DNA from: Primorskyibacter flagellatus
GTDB lineage: Bacteria; Pseudomonadota; Alphaproteobacteria; Rhodobacterales; Rhodobacteraceae
DNA length: 64,000 nucleotides
Direction: 5' to 3'
Assembly (NCBI RefSeq): GCF_014638275.1
Contig: NZ_BMFJ01000002.1
Span: forward strand, 744,001 to 808,000
The notes under the pieces are model-generated. The model was not told the DNA's origin. It saw only the letters and a program-made list of their open reading frames with translations, and searched no databases. Position numbers and translations under genes: made by a program. How positions within the stretch are numbered: the first letter of the stretch is position 1; the number at the start of each line of letters is the position of its first letter. This document shows positions 1 through 8,466 of this stretch, in pieces.

Positions 1-67
1 GCTTGTCGGTCATGGCGCAGGCGGACAGCAGTCCCCCGAGGCAAAAGGAAAGCAACACCCTCAGCAT
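1..67 (-). CDS. Lipoprotein, N-terminal fragment (cut by window edge)
   Basis: Only the first 22 codons are inside the window and the gene continues beyond the left edge. The peptide begins at an ATG and reads as a lipoprotein signal peptide: Arg at residue 3, a short hydrophobic core and the lipobox LSAC, with the Cys to be lipidated at about residue 17. This predicts signal peptidase II processing and anchoring to a membrane. There is no strong Shine-Dalgarno sequence before the ATG. The mature protein is not visible, so no function can be named. It is transcribed in the same direction as the aldehyde dehydrogenase upstream of it, but a hairpin lies between them, so it is probably a separate unit. 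Confidence 0.6.
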   Translation of the reverse strand, partial: MLRVLLSFCLGGLLSACAMTDK

Positions 68-179
68 TCAGCTTGGCTCACATCTGTTTCACGCCAGTGT
101 TAGGCGACAGGACAGGGTGTCCGGGCAAGTGTCACGAAAGGATATGCGCGGATATCCGCGCGACGGAAGACCCGAAGAA

Positions 180-209
180 GAACGGGCGCAGCCGACGCCA
201 CGCCCGTTC
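180..209 (-). terminator. Hairpin terminator after the aldehyde dehydrogenase gene
   Basis: Perfect 9-bp arms GAACGGGCG (180-188) and CGCCCGTTC (201-209) around a 12-base loop lie about 35 bases past the stop codon. On the minus strand the stem is followed by TTCTTC, a weak U-rich tail, so termination may be partial. Confidence 0.55.
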
Positions 210-242
210 CAGTCTTTTGCTCGGGTCTCGATCAGGCCCGGA

Positions 243-1688
243 TCAGGCCGTCTTTGCGTCCCAGCCGGAGACCGCCTTGACCTCCATGAAGTCCTCCAGA
301 CCCCAGACGCCGCCTTCGCGCCCCTTGCCCGACGCCTTCATGCCGCCGAACGGAGCTCCGGCACCACGTGCCTGACCGTTCATCTCGACCATGCCGGACC
401 GCAGGGCCAGCGCCATGCGGTTGGCCTTTTCCCCGTCCGTGGTCTGGACATAGTTCGTCAGGCCATAGGGCGTGTCGTTGGCGATCTCGATCGCCTCTTC
501 CTCGGTGTCGAAGGGCATGATCGTCAGCACCGGGCCGAAAATTTCCTCGCGCGCGATGGTCATCTGGTTGTTGGCGTCGGCAAAGACCGTCGGCTTGACG
601 AAGAACCCGCGGTTCAGTCCGTCCGGCCGGCCCGTGCCACCGGCGACGAGCCGCGCGCCTTCGTCGATCCCCTTCTGGATCAGCGCCTGGATTTTGTTGA
701 ACTGCACCTCGTTCACCACCGGACCGATATGCCGCCCTTCCTCATGTGCCGAACCCACGGTCACGGAATTGGCAACCGCGGCCGCCTCTTCTACCGCCGC
801 GTCGTAGCGTTCGCGCTGCACCAGCATCCGCGAGGGCGCGTTGCAGGATTGGCCCGAGTTGTTCATCATGTGCAGCACACCGCGCTTCACCGCCTTGTCG
901 TCGGCATCGGCGAAGATCACGTTGGCACCCTTGCCACCCAGTTCAAGATGCACCTTCTTCAGGGTCTGCGCCGCGTTCTGCGAAATCGCGATGCCTGCGC
1001 GGGTGGATCCGGTGAAGCTCACCATGTCGACGTCCTTGTGGCCGGTCAGAGCCGTTCCGACACCGGCGCCGTCGCCGTTGATCAGGTTGAAGACCCCGGC
1101 GGGGATTCCGGCCTCGTGGATCATTTCGGCAAAGAGCAGCGCGTTCAGCGGGCTCTCCTCGGACGGCTTGAGCACCATGGTGCAACCGGCGATCAGGCCG
1201 GCGATAACCTTCAGCGTTACCTGGTTCATCGGCCAGTTCCACGGCGTGATCATCGCGCAGACACCGAAGCCTTCATAGACGATGCGGGTGTTGGGCGCGT
1301 GGTCGCCGAGCGGGCGGATGAACTTGAACTCCTTCGCCGCCTTGATGAAATCCTTGGTGTGCCCGAAGCCGGCACCCCACTGCTGCGCCTTGGACATGTC
1401 GATCGGCGCGCCCATCTCCATGGAGATGGCCTTGCCCATCTCTTCCTGCTTGGTCTTGTAGATCTCCAGAAACTTCTCGACATAGGCGATCCGCTCTTCC
1501 GGAGACCGCTTCATCCAGGCCGGGAAGGCGGCCTTGGCGGCGGCCACGGCCTTGTCCACGTCGGCGGCAGAGCCGAGCGAGATCACCGCGCAGGGTTCCT
1601 CCGTCGAGGGGTCGATGACGTTGTGGTCGTTTGCGGTGACGGGATCCACCCACTCACCGTTGATGTAGAACTGGCGCTTCTCGATCAT
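243..1688 (-). CDS. NAD(P)-dependent aldehyde dehydrogenase
   Basis: 481-residue member of the aldehyde dehydrogenase superfamily, oxidising an aldehyde to a carboxylate with NAD(P)+. Seen in the sequence: the PWNWP motif with the oxyanion-hole Asn near 151, the general-base Glu in ELGGKG near 249, and the catalytic Cys in GQSCNAPS near 282. Length is normal for the soluble family. The start at 1688 is preceded by GGGAGAG at good spacing; the open frame extends further upstream without a ribosome site. It is divergent from the peroxiredoxin gene with 178 bases between. The substrate cannot be told from the sequence; nothing adjacent forms a pathway with it. The family call is firm. Confidence 0.93.
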   Translation of the reverse strand: MIEKRQFYINGEWVDPVTANDHNVIDPSTEEPCAVISLGSAADVDKAVAAAKAAFPAWMKRSPEERIAYVEKFLEIYKTKQEEMGKAISMEMGAPIDMSKAQQWGAGFGHTKDFIKAAKEFKFIRPLGDHAPNTRIVYEGFGVCAMITPWNWPMNQVTLKVIAGLIAGCTMVLKPSEESPLNALLFAEMIHEAGIPAGVFNLINGDGAGVGTALTGHKDVDMVSFTGSTRAGIAISQNAAQTLKKVHLELGGKGANVIFADADDKAVKRGVLHMMNNSGQSCNAPSRMLVQRERYDAAVEEAAAVANSVTVGSAHEEGRHIGPVVNEVQFNKIQALIQKGIDEGARLVAGGTGRPDGLNRGFFVKPTVFADANNQMTIAREEIFGPVLTIMPFDTEEEAIEIANDTPYGLTNYVQTTDGEKANRMALALRSGMVEMNGQARGAGAPFGGMKASGKGREGGVWGLEDFMEVKAVSGWDAKTA

Positions 1689-1866
1689 GTGTCTCTCCCA
1701 AAACTGGCTCGAAATAGGGGGCTGCTTTCCGCATTGCGGAGACCGGTCCCGCAGAATCCGCGCCACTCTGTCACCCTGCCTGCGGGCTTGCAAGGCAGGG
1801 GGGTGCAAATGGCGCTGCCGGTATCTAGATAAGGTCGGACAGAGCCCGAGCCAAACGGAGGACCCA

Positions 1867-2520
1867 ATGGCATTGCGCATCAACGAAACCATCCCGAACC
1901 TGACGGTCGAAACCGATCAGGGCTCCTTCGCCCTGCATGACTTCGTCGGCGACAGCTGGGCGATCCTGTTCTCTCATCCCAAGGACTTCACCCCCGTCTG
2001 CACCACCGAATTCGGTGCCGTCGCGCAGCTGGCCGACGAATGGGAAAAGCGCGGCACCAAGGTCATCGGCATCTCCGTCGACGGGGTCGAGGAACACAAG
2101 CGCTGGAAGGGGGACATCGAATCCTTCGCCGGGGCCAAGGCCGGCTTCCCGATCATTGCCGACAAGGGGCTGGAGGTGGCGAAAGCCTTCGACATGCTCC
2201 CGGCCGAGGCCTACCTGCCCGACAACCCGACGCCTGCGGACTCCGCCACAGTGCGGTCGGTCTTCATCATCGGTCCGGACAAGAAGCTGAAGCTGATGAT
2301 GACCTACCCCATGACGATCGGCCGCAACTTCGCCGAGGTCGTGCGCGCGCTCGACGCGCTGCAGGCGACCTACAATGTGCCGCTGGCCGCGCCTGCGAAC
2401 TGGGTGCCGGGCGATGACGTCATCGTCGCGCTGTCCCTGAACGACGAGCAGGCAGAGGAAAAATACGGCACGCTCGACAAGAAACTGCCCTACCTGCGGT
2501 TCGCCAAAGCCCCGAAATAG
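1867..2520 (+). CDS. 1-Cys peroxiredoxin (Prx6/AhpC-TSA family)
   Basis: 217-residue cytoplasmic thiol peroxidase that reduces H2O2 and organic hydroperoxides. The peroxidatic Cys is at 45 in PVCTTE, the form typical of the Prx6 subfamily, and the long C-terminal extension (to 217) also matches Prx6 rather than the shorter 2-Cys AhpC. The start at 1867 follows ACGGAGGACCC, a good ribosome site; the frame is open upstream but lacks one. It is a single gene, divergent from the aldehyde dehydrogenase, and ends just before a GC-rich hairpin at 2532-2556. Prx6-type enzymes often use glutathione or lipoic-acid systems as reductant; which is used here is unknown. Confidence 0.93.
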   Translation: MALRINETIPNLTVETDQGSFALHDFVGDSWAILFSHPKDFTPVCTTEFGAVAQLADEWEKRGTKVIGISVDGVEEHKRWKGDIESFAGAKAGFPIIADKGLEVAKAFDMLPAEAYLPDNPTPADSATVRSVFIIGPDKKLKLMMTYPMTIGRNFAEVVRALDALQATYNVPLAAPANWVPGDDVIVALSLNDEQAEEKYGTLDKKLPYLRFAKAPK

Positions 2521-2531
2521 GGCCTGACAAC

Positions 2532-2556
2532 GGGGCGGGTGCCATGCGCCCGCCCC
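2532..2556 (+). terminator. GC-rich hairpin after the peroxiredoxin gene
   Basis: An 11-bp stem (one G-U pair), GGGGCGGGTGC against GCGCCCGCCCC with a 3-base loop, begins 12 bases after the stop codon. No T-run follows, so it may stabilise the 3' end or help Rho rather than act as a classic intrinsic terminator. Confidence 0.5.
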
Positions 2557-2587
2557 TGGTCCGGGGCCGGGCCATCGACAGCGCCGC

Positions 2588-2615
2588 GTCATCCTCGGAC
2601 TTGATCCGGGGTCTC
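2588..2615 (+). repeat. Interspersed palindromic repeat, copy 1
   Basis: A 28-base near-palindrome beginning GTCATCCTCGG and ending CCGGGGTCTC. It matches two further copies at 8384-8412 and 8438-8466. All lie between genes, consistent with a REP-like family dispersed in the genome. A second dyad, ATGCCCT / AGGGCAT, follows at about 2657-2685. Confidence 0.6.
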
Positions 2616-2718
2616 TCCCCCTACCCGAAGCAAGACCCTCGCCACCCGGCGCACCACATGCCCTCCCCCCGCAAGGGAAGGGCATGGGAGGGGGTCGTTG
2701 CCAGCGTATTCCGCGCCT

Positions 2719-3753
2719 CTACCCCCAGAGCCGCTCCACCCGGAACGCCTCCGGCACCCCGTCCCGCCCGTCCAGAACCAGATCGGCCATGACCTCGGCC
2801 ACCTTAGGCGCCATGCCGAAACCGATCTTGAACCCGCCGTTCGCCACGAAATGCCCCGCCCGTCCCGGCCACGCGCCAAGCACCGGCGCGCGGCTGCGGG
2901 CGCGGGGGCGCACACCGGCCCAGGTTTCGACCACCTCGGCATCTCGCAGGACGGGCACAGCCGTACGCGCCGCCGAAATCACCTCAGACAGAGCCTCATC
3001 CACGCTGTCCGGCACGTCATAGTCACGCTCGCTCGTCGACCCGATGGCCACCGTTCCGTCGGCATGGGGCACGACATGCACCCCCCCGGCAAAGACCTGC
3101 GGCAGGTTCGGCGCGTCGAACTTCAGCACGGCCGCCTGTCCCTTGACCCCCGTTCCGGCCGCTCGCCCGTCTTTGGTCAGCGCGGCCAGGCCGGCGACTC
3201 CGGTGGCGTGGATCACGGCACCCTCTTCCGGACCCTCCGCGACGATCTCTCCGCCCCGCGCCCGGATCGCCCCGGCAAGCGCAAAACAGGCCTTGCGCGG
3301 ATGAATGCGGGCGCTCAGCGTGTCGCGCACGAACAGGCCCGTGGGGCTGACGGGGGGGAGCGCACCGCCCTGCTCCGTAACGAACCAGACCGCCGCGCCC
3401 TGCCACAGTCCTGCTGCGGAAACCGACCGGTCCCGCGCCAGCGCGACAGCCCTGTCATCGGCCAGCGGCTGGATCCTGCCAAGTCGCGCGTAACCCGGCG
3501 AAAGCCCTGAAACAGTCTCGATTTCCTGCCACCAATCCGGCGCCATCAGCAGGCTGTCGAGCTGAAACGCCTTCTTCTCGTTCCACTGTTCGGGCACATG
3601 CGGTGCCAGCGCCCCGACCACCCCGCCCGAGGCCCCGGCGGCCACGCCGAACGGATCGATCACCCGCACCTGCGCGCCGCGCCGCTGGCACGCCCAGGCG
3701 CAGGAAAGCCCGAAGACCCCGGCTCCCCGGACCGTCACCTCTGTCCTTGTCAT
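2719..3753 (-). CDS. FAD-dependent oxidoreductase, DAO family (MnmC oxidoreductase-like)
   Basis: 344-residue flavoprotein of the D-amino-acid oxidase/glycine oxidase fold. The Rossmann motif RGAGVFG for FAD is at residues 9-15, and the C-terminal region with VANGGFKIGFG is the usual second FAD contact. Start chosen at 3753, just before the Rossmann strand and behind GGAGGCGTGGGG; the longer frame only adds low-complexity residues. It diverges from mnmD across 64 bases. In gammaproteobacteria MnmC is one fused protein with a methyltransferase half and an FAD half of this family, so this gene is a candidate for the separate oxidase that strips carboxymethyl from cmnm5U34 in tRNA. A role in amine or amino-acid oxidation is the alternative. 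Confidence 0.85.
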   Translation of the reverse strand: MTRTEVTVRGAGVFGLSCAWACQRRGAQVRVIDPFGVAAGASGGVVGALAPHVPEQWNEKKAFQLDSLLMAPDWWQEIETVSGLSPGYARLGRIQPLADDRAVALARDRSVSAAGLWQGAAVWFVTEQGGALPPVSPTGLFVRDTLSARIHPRKACFALAGAIRARGGEIVAEGPEEGAVIHATGVAGLAALTKDGRAAGTGVKGQAAVLKFDAPNLPQVFAGGVHVVPHADGTVAIGSTSERDYDVPDSVDEALSEVISAARTAVPVLRDAEVVETWAGVRPRARSRAPVLGAWPGRAGHFVANGGFKIGFGMAPKVAEVMADLVLDGRDGVPEAFRVERLWG

Positions 3754-3817
3754 CCCCACGCCTCCGCTGCATGGTGCCGCCGCACCGCCTGTCCGGCGGG
3801 TTCTAGAGGATCCCTGC

Positions 3818-4519
3818 ATGTCCGGCCAGAGTCGGGGCCAGAGCGACGGCCATCCCCTCGGCACCGCAGCCGACCTGACCTGGCGCGATGATCGCACGCC
3901 GGTATCGACACGCTTTGACGATCCCTATTTCAGTCTCGAAAACGGACTGGCCGAAACGGAATACGTCTTCCTCACCGGCAATGACCTGCCTTCCCGTTTC
4001 CGCCCCGGCTTCCATATCGCCGAGCTCGGCTTCGGCACCGGTCTCAACCTTCTCGCCGCGCTGAAACTGTGGCGCGCGGCGGGTATCGACGGTCCCCTGC
4101 GTTTCACCACGTTCGAGGCCTGGCCCATGGCCCCGGCAGACATGGTCCGCGCCCACGCCGCCTTTCCCGAGGTCGCCGCCATCGCCGCCGATCTGGCGCC
4201 CCACTGGGGCACCGCCGAAATCGCCCTGCCCGACCTGCACCTGACCATCGTCACCGGCGACGCCCGCGCCACCTTGCCGGACTGGGACGGATTGGCGGAC
4301 GCATGGTTCCTCGACGGGTTCGCGCCGGCCAGGAACCCCGAACTCTGGGACCCGGCGCTGATGCAGGCGGTCTTCGACCACACTGCCCCCCAAGGCACCG
4401 CCGCCACCTATACCGCCGCCGGGCACGTCCGGCGCACGCTGGCCGGGGCCGGGTTCGACGTGACCCGTGAAACCGGCTACGGCCGCAAGAGACACATGAC
4501 GAAAGCCGCAAGTCCGTGA
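3818..4519 (+). CDS. mnmD: tRNA (mnm5s2U34) methyltransferase MnmD
   Basis: 233-residue stand-alone MnmD methyltransferase, equivalent to the N-terminal half of fused MnmC; it methylates the aminomethyl group at wobble U34 using S-adenosylmethionine. Visible family marks: FDDPYFS near 33-39, the SAM-binding loop ELGFGTGLNLL near 69-79, and FLDGFAPARNPELW near 163-176. The start follows GAGG with good spacing. The FAD oxidoreductase that could complete the MnmC function is divergent and 64 bases away. Its stop overlaps the GTG start of the DMT transporter gene, so the two are probably cotranscribed. Confidence 0.92.
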   Translation: MSGQSRGQSDGHPLGTAADLTWRDDRTPVSTRFDDPYFSLENGLAETEYVFLTGNDLPSRFRPGFHIAELGFGTGLNLLAALKLWRAAGIDGPLRFTTFEAWPMAPADMVRAHAAFPEVAAIAADLAPHWGTAEIALPDLHLTIVTGDARATLPDWDGLADAWFLDGFAPARNPELWDPALMQAVFDHTAPQGTAATYTAAGHVRRTLAGAGFDVTRETGYGRKRHMTKAASP

Positions 4520-5382
4520 CCGAACAGAACACCCGCCTCGGCATCCTGTTGATGATCGCCACCACACTGGTCTTTGCGGCGCAGGATGGAATCTCCCGCC
4601 TGCTGGCCGCCGATTATCCGGTGCTGATGATCGTGATGATCCGCTACTGGTTCTTCTCCGCCTTCGTCATGGTTCTGGCCGCACGCAAGGCCGGGGGCAT
4701 TGCCAATGCCGCGCGCACCGCACAGCCATTGGTGCAGATCGGGCGCGGGGTCCTGCTGGCCGCAGAGATTTGCGTGATGGTGGTCGCCTTCCACCGCCTT
4801 GGCCTGGTCGAAACCCACGCGGTCTTTGTGTCCTACCCGCTGCTCGTCGCCGCGCTTTCAGGCCCTATCCTTGGCGAATCCGTCGGCTGGCGGCGGTGGA
4901 GCGCCATCGGCATCGGCTTCGTCGGCGTGCTGATCGTGCTGCGCCCCGGCTTCGGCGTCTTCTCCGTCGACGCGCTGATCCCGCTCACCGCCGCGCTGAT
5001 GTTTGCGGTCTACGGTCTGCTCACCCGCTACGCGTCCCGCCGCGACAGCGCCGCCACCTCCTTCTTCTGGATCGGCATCACGGGGGGCGTGCTGATGACC
5101 GCCGTCGGGATCTGGAGCTGGACGCCGATGACGCCCGAAGCCTCCGTCTGGATGGGGTGCCTCTGCCTGACGGGGGCGCTTGGCCACTACCTGCTGATCC
5201 GGGCCTACGAGGTGGCAGAGGCTTCCGCCGTGCAGCCCTTCGCCTATTTCCAGCTGATGTTCGTCGCGGTCATCGGCATGATCTTCTTCAACGAGACCGT
5301 CCGCCTGAACGTCGCGATCGGCGCAGCCATCGTGGTGGCGGCCGGCCTATTCACCCTTTGGCGGGAACGTCGCAAGCGTTGA
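4516..5382 (+). CDS. DMT-superfamily (EamA) inner-membrane transporter
   Basis: 288-residue polytopic membrane protein with two EamA repeats and about ten hydrophobic segments; the family mostly exports amino acids or other metabolites. The start is GTG at 4516, overlapping the mnmD stop in GTGA, which implies translational coupling. A typical RR/KR-rich cytoplasmic C-terminus (WRERRKR) ends the protein. Its last 36 bases overlap the 3' end of the convergent lytic transglycosylase gene. The substrate cannot be deduced; coupling to mnmD need not mean a shared role. Confidence 0.9.
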   Translation: MTEQNTRLGILLMIATTLVFAAQDGISRLLAADYPVLMIVMIRYWFFSAFVMVLAARKAGGIANAARTAQPLVQIGRGVLLAAEICVMVVAFHRLGLVETHAVFVSYPLLVAALSGPILGESVGWRRWSAIGIGFVGVLIVLRPGFGVFSVDALIPLTAALMFAVYGLLTRYASRRDSAATSFFWIGITGGVLMTAVGIWSWTPMTPEASVWMGCLCLTGALGHYLLIRAYEVAEASAVQPFAYFQLMFVAVIGMIFFNETVRLNVAIGAAIVVAAGLFTLWRERRKR

Positions 5383-7353
5383 CCCGGAGAGTTCGGTGCT
5401 GAACGGCACAGGAAGCGGCGGCCGGCCCAGGCGCGCCCGGTAGATCGGCAGGCTTTCGGCCACCCGCTGCACGTAGTTCCGCGTCTCGCGGAAGGGGATA
5501 TGTTCCACCCAGTCCACCGGATCGACGGTTTCGAACCGCGGATCGCCGAACAGGCCGGACCACGACACCGCCCGCGACGGTCCCGCATTATAGCCGACCG
5601 AGACGAGCATGACGTTGCCCCCGAAGTCCTCTGCAAGCTTGGCCAGATAGGCTGAGCCGAGTTTCACGTTGTAGGCCCAGTAGCCAAGCCGCCCGGTCAC
5701 GTCATCCGTATCCCCGACCTGCCGCGCCATGGCCATCGCCGTTGGCGGCATCAGCTGCATCAGCCCGCGCGCCCCGACCTGGCTGGTGACGGAAGGGTCG
5801 AATTCGCTTTCCCGACGGGCAATCGCCAGCGCCATCTCCATCGACACCGGCAGGTCCATCTTCGCCATCGGATGCAGCGCGTAATAGTGCCGGGGAATGA
5901 CGATGCCGCGTCCCGCCGCCTCCTTGCCCAGCATGATCTCAAGATGCGGGTCGCCCGCCTCTTCCACCATGCGCCCCAGGGACTTCAGCTCCGCATCGCT
6001 CGCGGTTTCGGCCATGTGCTTGAGAAAGCGTTCCGCGTCGAAGTCCTGCCCCGCCGCATGCAGCAGCATGACCGCCTCGCGGAGGTCGCTTCTCGCCAGC
6101 GTGGTTTCCTGCCAGGGCCGCCCCTGTTCTGTCCCGGCAAGCGATGCGTCGAAGGGCATGCCCGCCTTCTCGGCCGCGAGCAGCCCGTAGAAAGTCGTCT
6201 GCTGTTCGCCCCCCTTGCGATAGGCCTCGAGCGCGCGCGCCTGTTCGCCCATGGCCTCGAGCGCGCGACCCCGCCAGTATCCGGCCCGGCCAAGGGAAAT
6301 CGGAGTCTGCACCCCTTCTTCCAGCCGGTTGAAATGGCGAAGCGCCACCTCGGGCTGTCTGAGATAGCGCAGCGCCACATAACCGGCGAGCCATTCCAGA
6401 TCCGCGAAATTCCCGCCCTCGGTCAGCTGATGCGTCGAGGCCAGCTTGTAGGCCAGTTCCGCATTGCCGTTGCGCATCTCGTCGCGGGCGTAGGACCGAC
6501 GGTTGTTCGCCCACTTGTCCGGAAAGCCGAGGCCCCCCGGAATCAGGCTCTGTTCCAGCAGAAGCTGCTTGGCATCGTCGTTCAGACCCTTGCGCACGCG
6601 CCAGCGGAACCGGTCATAGGCCAGCCCCGGATCCCGTCGCAGCTTTTCCGGCACCGCGTCGATCAGCGCGTTCACGTTCGCCGCATTGCCCTGCAGGCCA
6701 AGCCGTGCCTTCGCCAGCGTCACCTGTTCGGCACTGACCAGATCAAGCATCCTTTGCGTATCGCCGTCGCGGTCTTCCCAGATCGCCTGCGACAGACGCG
6801 CGGCGTGATGCGGAGTCAGCAGGTCGACGTAGCGGGCGCGGAACCGGTCATGTGCGGCGGCGTCGAGATCGAGCGTGCGCCAGGCCAGAACGACGGTCGC
6901 CTCCGCCTCTCCGGTCTGGCCGTTGTTTTCAAGCGCCTCGGCATAGCGCAGCGCGCCCGGTCCGGTGCGCGGAGTGTGGTCCCGGAAGAAGGCAATGACC
7001 TCTGCATGCGTGGCGGCGGCAAGGTTGTCCTCGTTCCGCTGGCGCAGGTAGTCGAGTCCGGGCCAGTGCCCGTGTGTCTCGAGGAACGCCAGCACCTCCG
7101 CACCCGTGCCCCGGCCCGACCGCAGGCGCAGCCATTCGACGTAGGACTCTGCCACCGGCCCGTCGCGCTCCGCCAGCGCTCGCGCCTTGGCCCAGTTGCC
7201 GTCCCGCACCGCATCCAGCGCAGAGGCCAGCGGGCGCGGCTCCATCTGTGAAATCGGGCTTTCCGTCGCGCGCACGACGGATCCCGGCGCACCAAGCGCC
7301 AAGGCCAGCCCCAGACCAAGGACCAGCCCACACCGCCGCAGGACTACTTGCAT
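5347..7353 (-). CDS. Soluble lytic murein transglycosylase (GH23, Slt-type)
   Basis: 668-residue periplasmic enzyme that cleaves the MurNAc-GlcNAc bond in peptidoglycan with formation of 1,6-anhydroMurNAc. The N-terminus from 7353 is a clear Sec signal peptide (RR, Leu/Gly-rich core, cleavage after about 29). A long alpha-helical superhelix follows, then the C-terminal SLT domain: catalytic Glu near 515 in ARRESEF, then GARGLMQLMP and VGYNAGPSR. Length matches Slt70-like proteins. The upstream ATGs at 7413 and 7389 would place extra residues before the signal peptide, so 7353 is preferred. It is divergent from dapA and overlaps the convergent transporter gene by 36 bases. Confidence 0.92.
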   Translation of the reverse strand: MQVVLRRCGLVLGLGLALALGAPGSVVRATESPISQMEPRPLASALDAVRDGNWAKARALAERDGPVAESYVEWLRLRSGRGTGAEVLAFLETHGHWPGLDYLRQRNEDNLAAATHAEVIAFFRDHTPRTGPGALRYAEALENNGQTGEAEATVVLAWRTLDLDAAAHDRFRARYVDLLTPHHAARLSQAIWEDRDGDTQRMLDLVSAEQVTLAKARLGLQGNAANVNALIDAVPEKLRRDPGLAYDRFRWRVRKGLNDDAKQLLLEQSLIPGGLGFPDKWANNRRSYARDEMRNGNAELAYKLASTHQLTEGGNFADLEWLAGYVALRYLRQPEVALRHFNRLEEGVQTPISLGRAGYWRGRALEAMGEQARALEAYRKGGEQQTTFYGLLAAEKAGMPFDASLAGTEQGRPWQETTLARSDLREAVMLLHAAGQDFDAERFLKHMAETASDAELKSLGRMVEEAGDPHLEIMLGKEAAGRGIVIPRHYYALHPMAKMDLPVSMEMALAIARRESEFDPSVTSQVGARGLMQLMPPTAMAMARQVGDTDDVTGRLGYWAYNVKLGSAYLAKLAEDFGGNVMLVSVGYNAGPSRAVSWSGLFGDPRFETVDPVDWVEHIPFRETRNYVQRVAESLPIYRARLGRPPLPVPFSTELSGSTLATFPPKGE

Positions 7354-7488
7354 TTCTTCTGCCGAACCCGGATAGACACGGAACGACATTAGTCGAGCCC
7401 CGCACGCGCTCAAGACACAAGGGCGTCAGCGGCGGGGATCCGCAACCGGGATGGCCTCAGCCTGCCCGCCAAAAGAAAGGAGCGTGTC

Positions 7489-8364
7489 ATGTTTCACGGG
7501 TCTCTGCCCGCCCTCGTCACGCCGTTCCAGAACGGCGAGTTGGATCTTGAGTGCCTCAAGAAACTTGTCGACTGGCATGTCGAACAGGGCTCGAACGGCC
7601 TTGTCCCCGTCGGCACCACAGGTGAATCGCCGACCCTGTCCCTGCGCGAACACGAGATCGTCGTCGAAAAGGTCGTCGAATTCGCCGCTGGCCGCATTCC
7701 GGTGATCGCAGGCGCGGGCGCCAACAACACCGCCGAGGGCATCCGCCTCATCAAGCACGCCGCTGACGTTGGCGCGGACGGGGCGCTGGTCGTCACGCCC
7801 TATTACAACAAGCCGACGCAGCGCGGTCTGATCGCGCATTTCACCGCAATGCACGACGCCTGCGACCTGCCGATCATCATCTACAACATCCCCCCGCGCT
7901 CGGTCATCGACATGACGCCCGAGACCATGGGCGAACTGGCGAAGCTGCCGCGCATCATCGGCGTCAAGGACGCGACCGCCAAGCTGGACCGCGTCGCTCT
8001 GCAGCGCATGACCTGCGGGGCGAAATTCGTGCAGCTGTCCGGCGAGGACGCCACCGCCGTCGGCTTCAATGCCATGGGCGGGGTCGGCTGCATTTCCGTG
8101 ACAGCCAATGTTGCGCCGAAACTCTGCGCCGAGATGCAGGCGGCCTGCCTTGCCGGCGACTACGCGAAGGCGCTGACCTACCAGGACCGGCTGATGCCGC
8201 TGCACGAGGCGGTGTTCACGGAGCCGGGGCTGTGCGGGGTGAAGTTCGCCATGTCCGAACTGGGGCTGTGTTCGGACGAGGTCCGCCTCCCGCTGATGAC
8301 GGTGACGGACGACACCAAGGACAAGCTGCGCGCCGGTCTGCGCCACGCCGGTCTGCTGAACTGA
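7489..8364 (+). CDS. dapA: 4-hydroxy-tetrahydrodipicolinate synthase
   Basis: 291-residue class I aldolase condensing pyruvate with aspartate semialdehyde, the first step of lysine and meso-diaminopimelate synthesis. Seen: GTTGES near 42-47, Tyr in IYNIPPR near 132 and the Schiff-base Lys in GVKDATAK at about 160, closely matching the E. coli enzyme. The start follows AAAGGAGCGTGTC. It stands alone, divergent from the transglycosylase gene; both serve peptidoglycan metabolism. A second DHDPS-family gene in this window (kdgD) has a different active-site context, so this copy is the biosynthetic one. Confidence 0.95.
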   Translation: MFHGSLPALVTPFQNGELDLECLKKLVDWHVEQGSNGLVPVGTTGESPTLSLREHEIVVEKVVEFAAGRIPVIAGAGANNTAEGIRLIKHAADVGADGALVVTPYYNKPTQRGLIAHFTAMHDACDLPIIIYNIPPRSVIDMTPETMGELAKLPRIIGVKDATAKLDRVALQRMTCGAKFVQLSGEDATAVGFNAMGGVGCISVTANVAPKLCAEMQAACLAGDYAKALTYQDRLMPLHEAVFTEPGLCGVKFAMSELGLCSDEVRLPLMTVTDDTKDKLRAGLRHAGLLN

Positions 8365-8383
8365 TCTTTACTGACGGACAGGC

Positions 8384-8412
8384 GTCATCCTCCGGCCTGA
8401 CCGGAGGATCTC
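8384..8412 (+). repeat. Interspersed palindromic repeat, copy 2
   Basis: Begins GTCATCCTCCGG and ends CCGGAGGATCTC, forming a near-perfect stem with a 5-base centre. Same family as the copy at 2588-2615. Confidence 0.65.
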
Positions 8413-8437
8413 CTGTCGTCTGTCGCGCCTTTGACCT

Positions 8438-8466
8438 GAGATCCTCGGGTCGAGCCCGAGGATGAC
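8438..8466 (-). repeat. Interspersed palindromic repeat, copy 3 (inverted)
   Basis: Begins GAGATCCTCGGG and ends CCCGAGGATGAC, the reverse orientation of copy 2, 25 bases away. The two copies together could fold into a larger cruciform or a bidirectional transcript end. Confidence 0.65.

Noticed and set aside
243-1688. Aldehyde dehydrogenase at the left end as a second betaine-aldehyde dehydrogenase
   Set aside because: Its active-site segment GQSCNAPS differs from the BetB form and it is not linked to the bet operon; only the family is claimed.
3-1832. 609-codon open frame on the plus strand across the aldehyde dehydrogenase gene
   Set aside because: It is the antisense reading of a clear aldehyde dehydrogenase; GC-rich codon bias keeps the opposite strand open. 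Its composition (Arg/His/Gly-rich) is not protein-like and it has no ribosome site.
7489-8364. Reading dapA as another sugar-acid aldolase, like kdgD
   Set aside because: The GTTGES motif, Lys context and solitary position are those of DapA; kdgD has GGTGEFF and lies in the uronate cluster.
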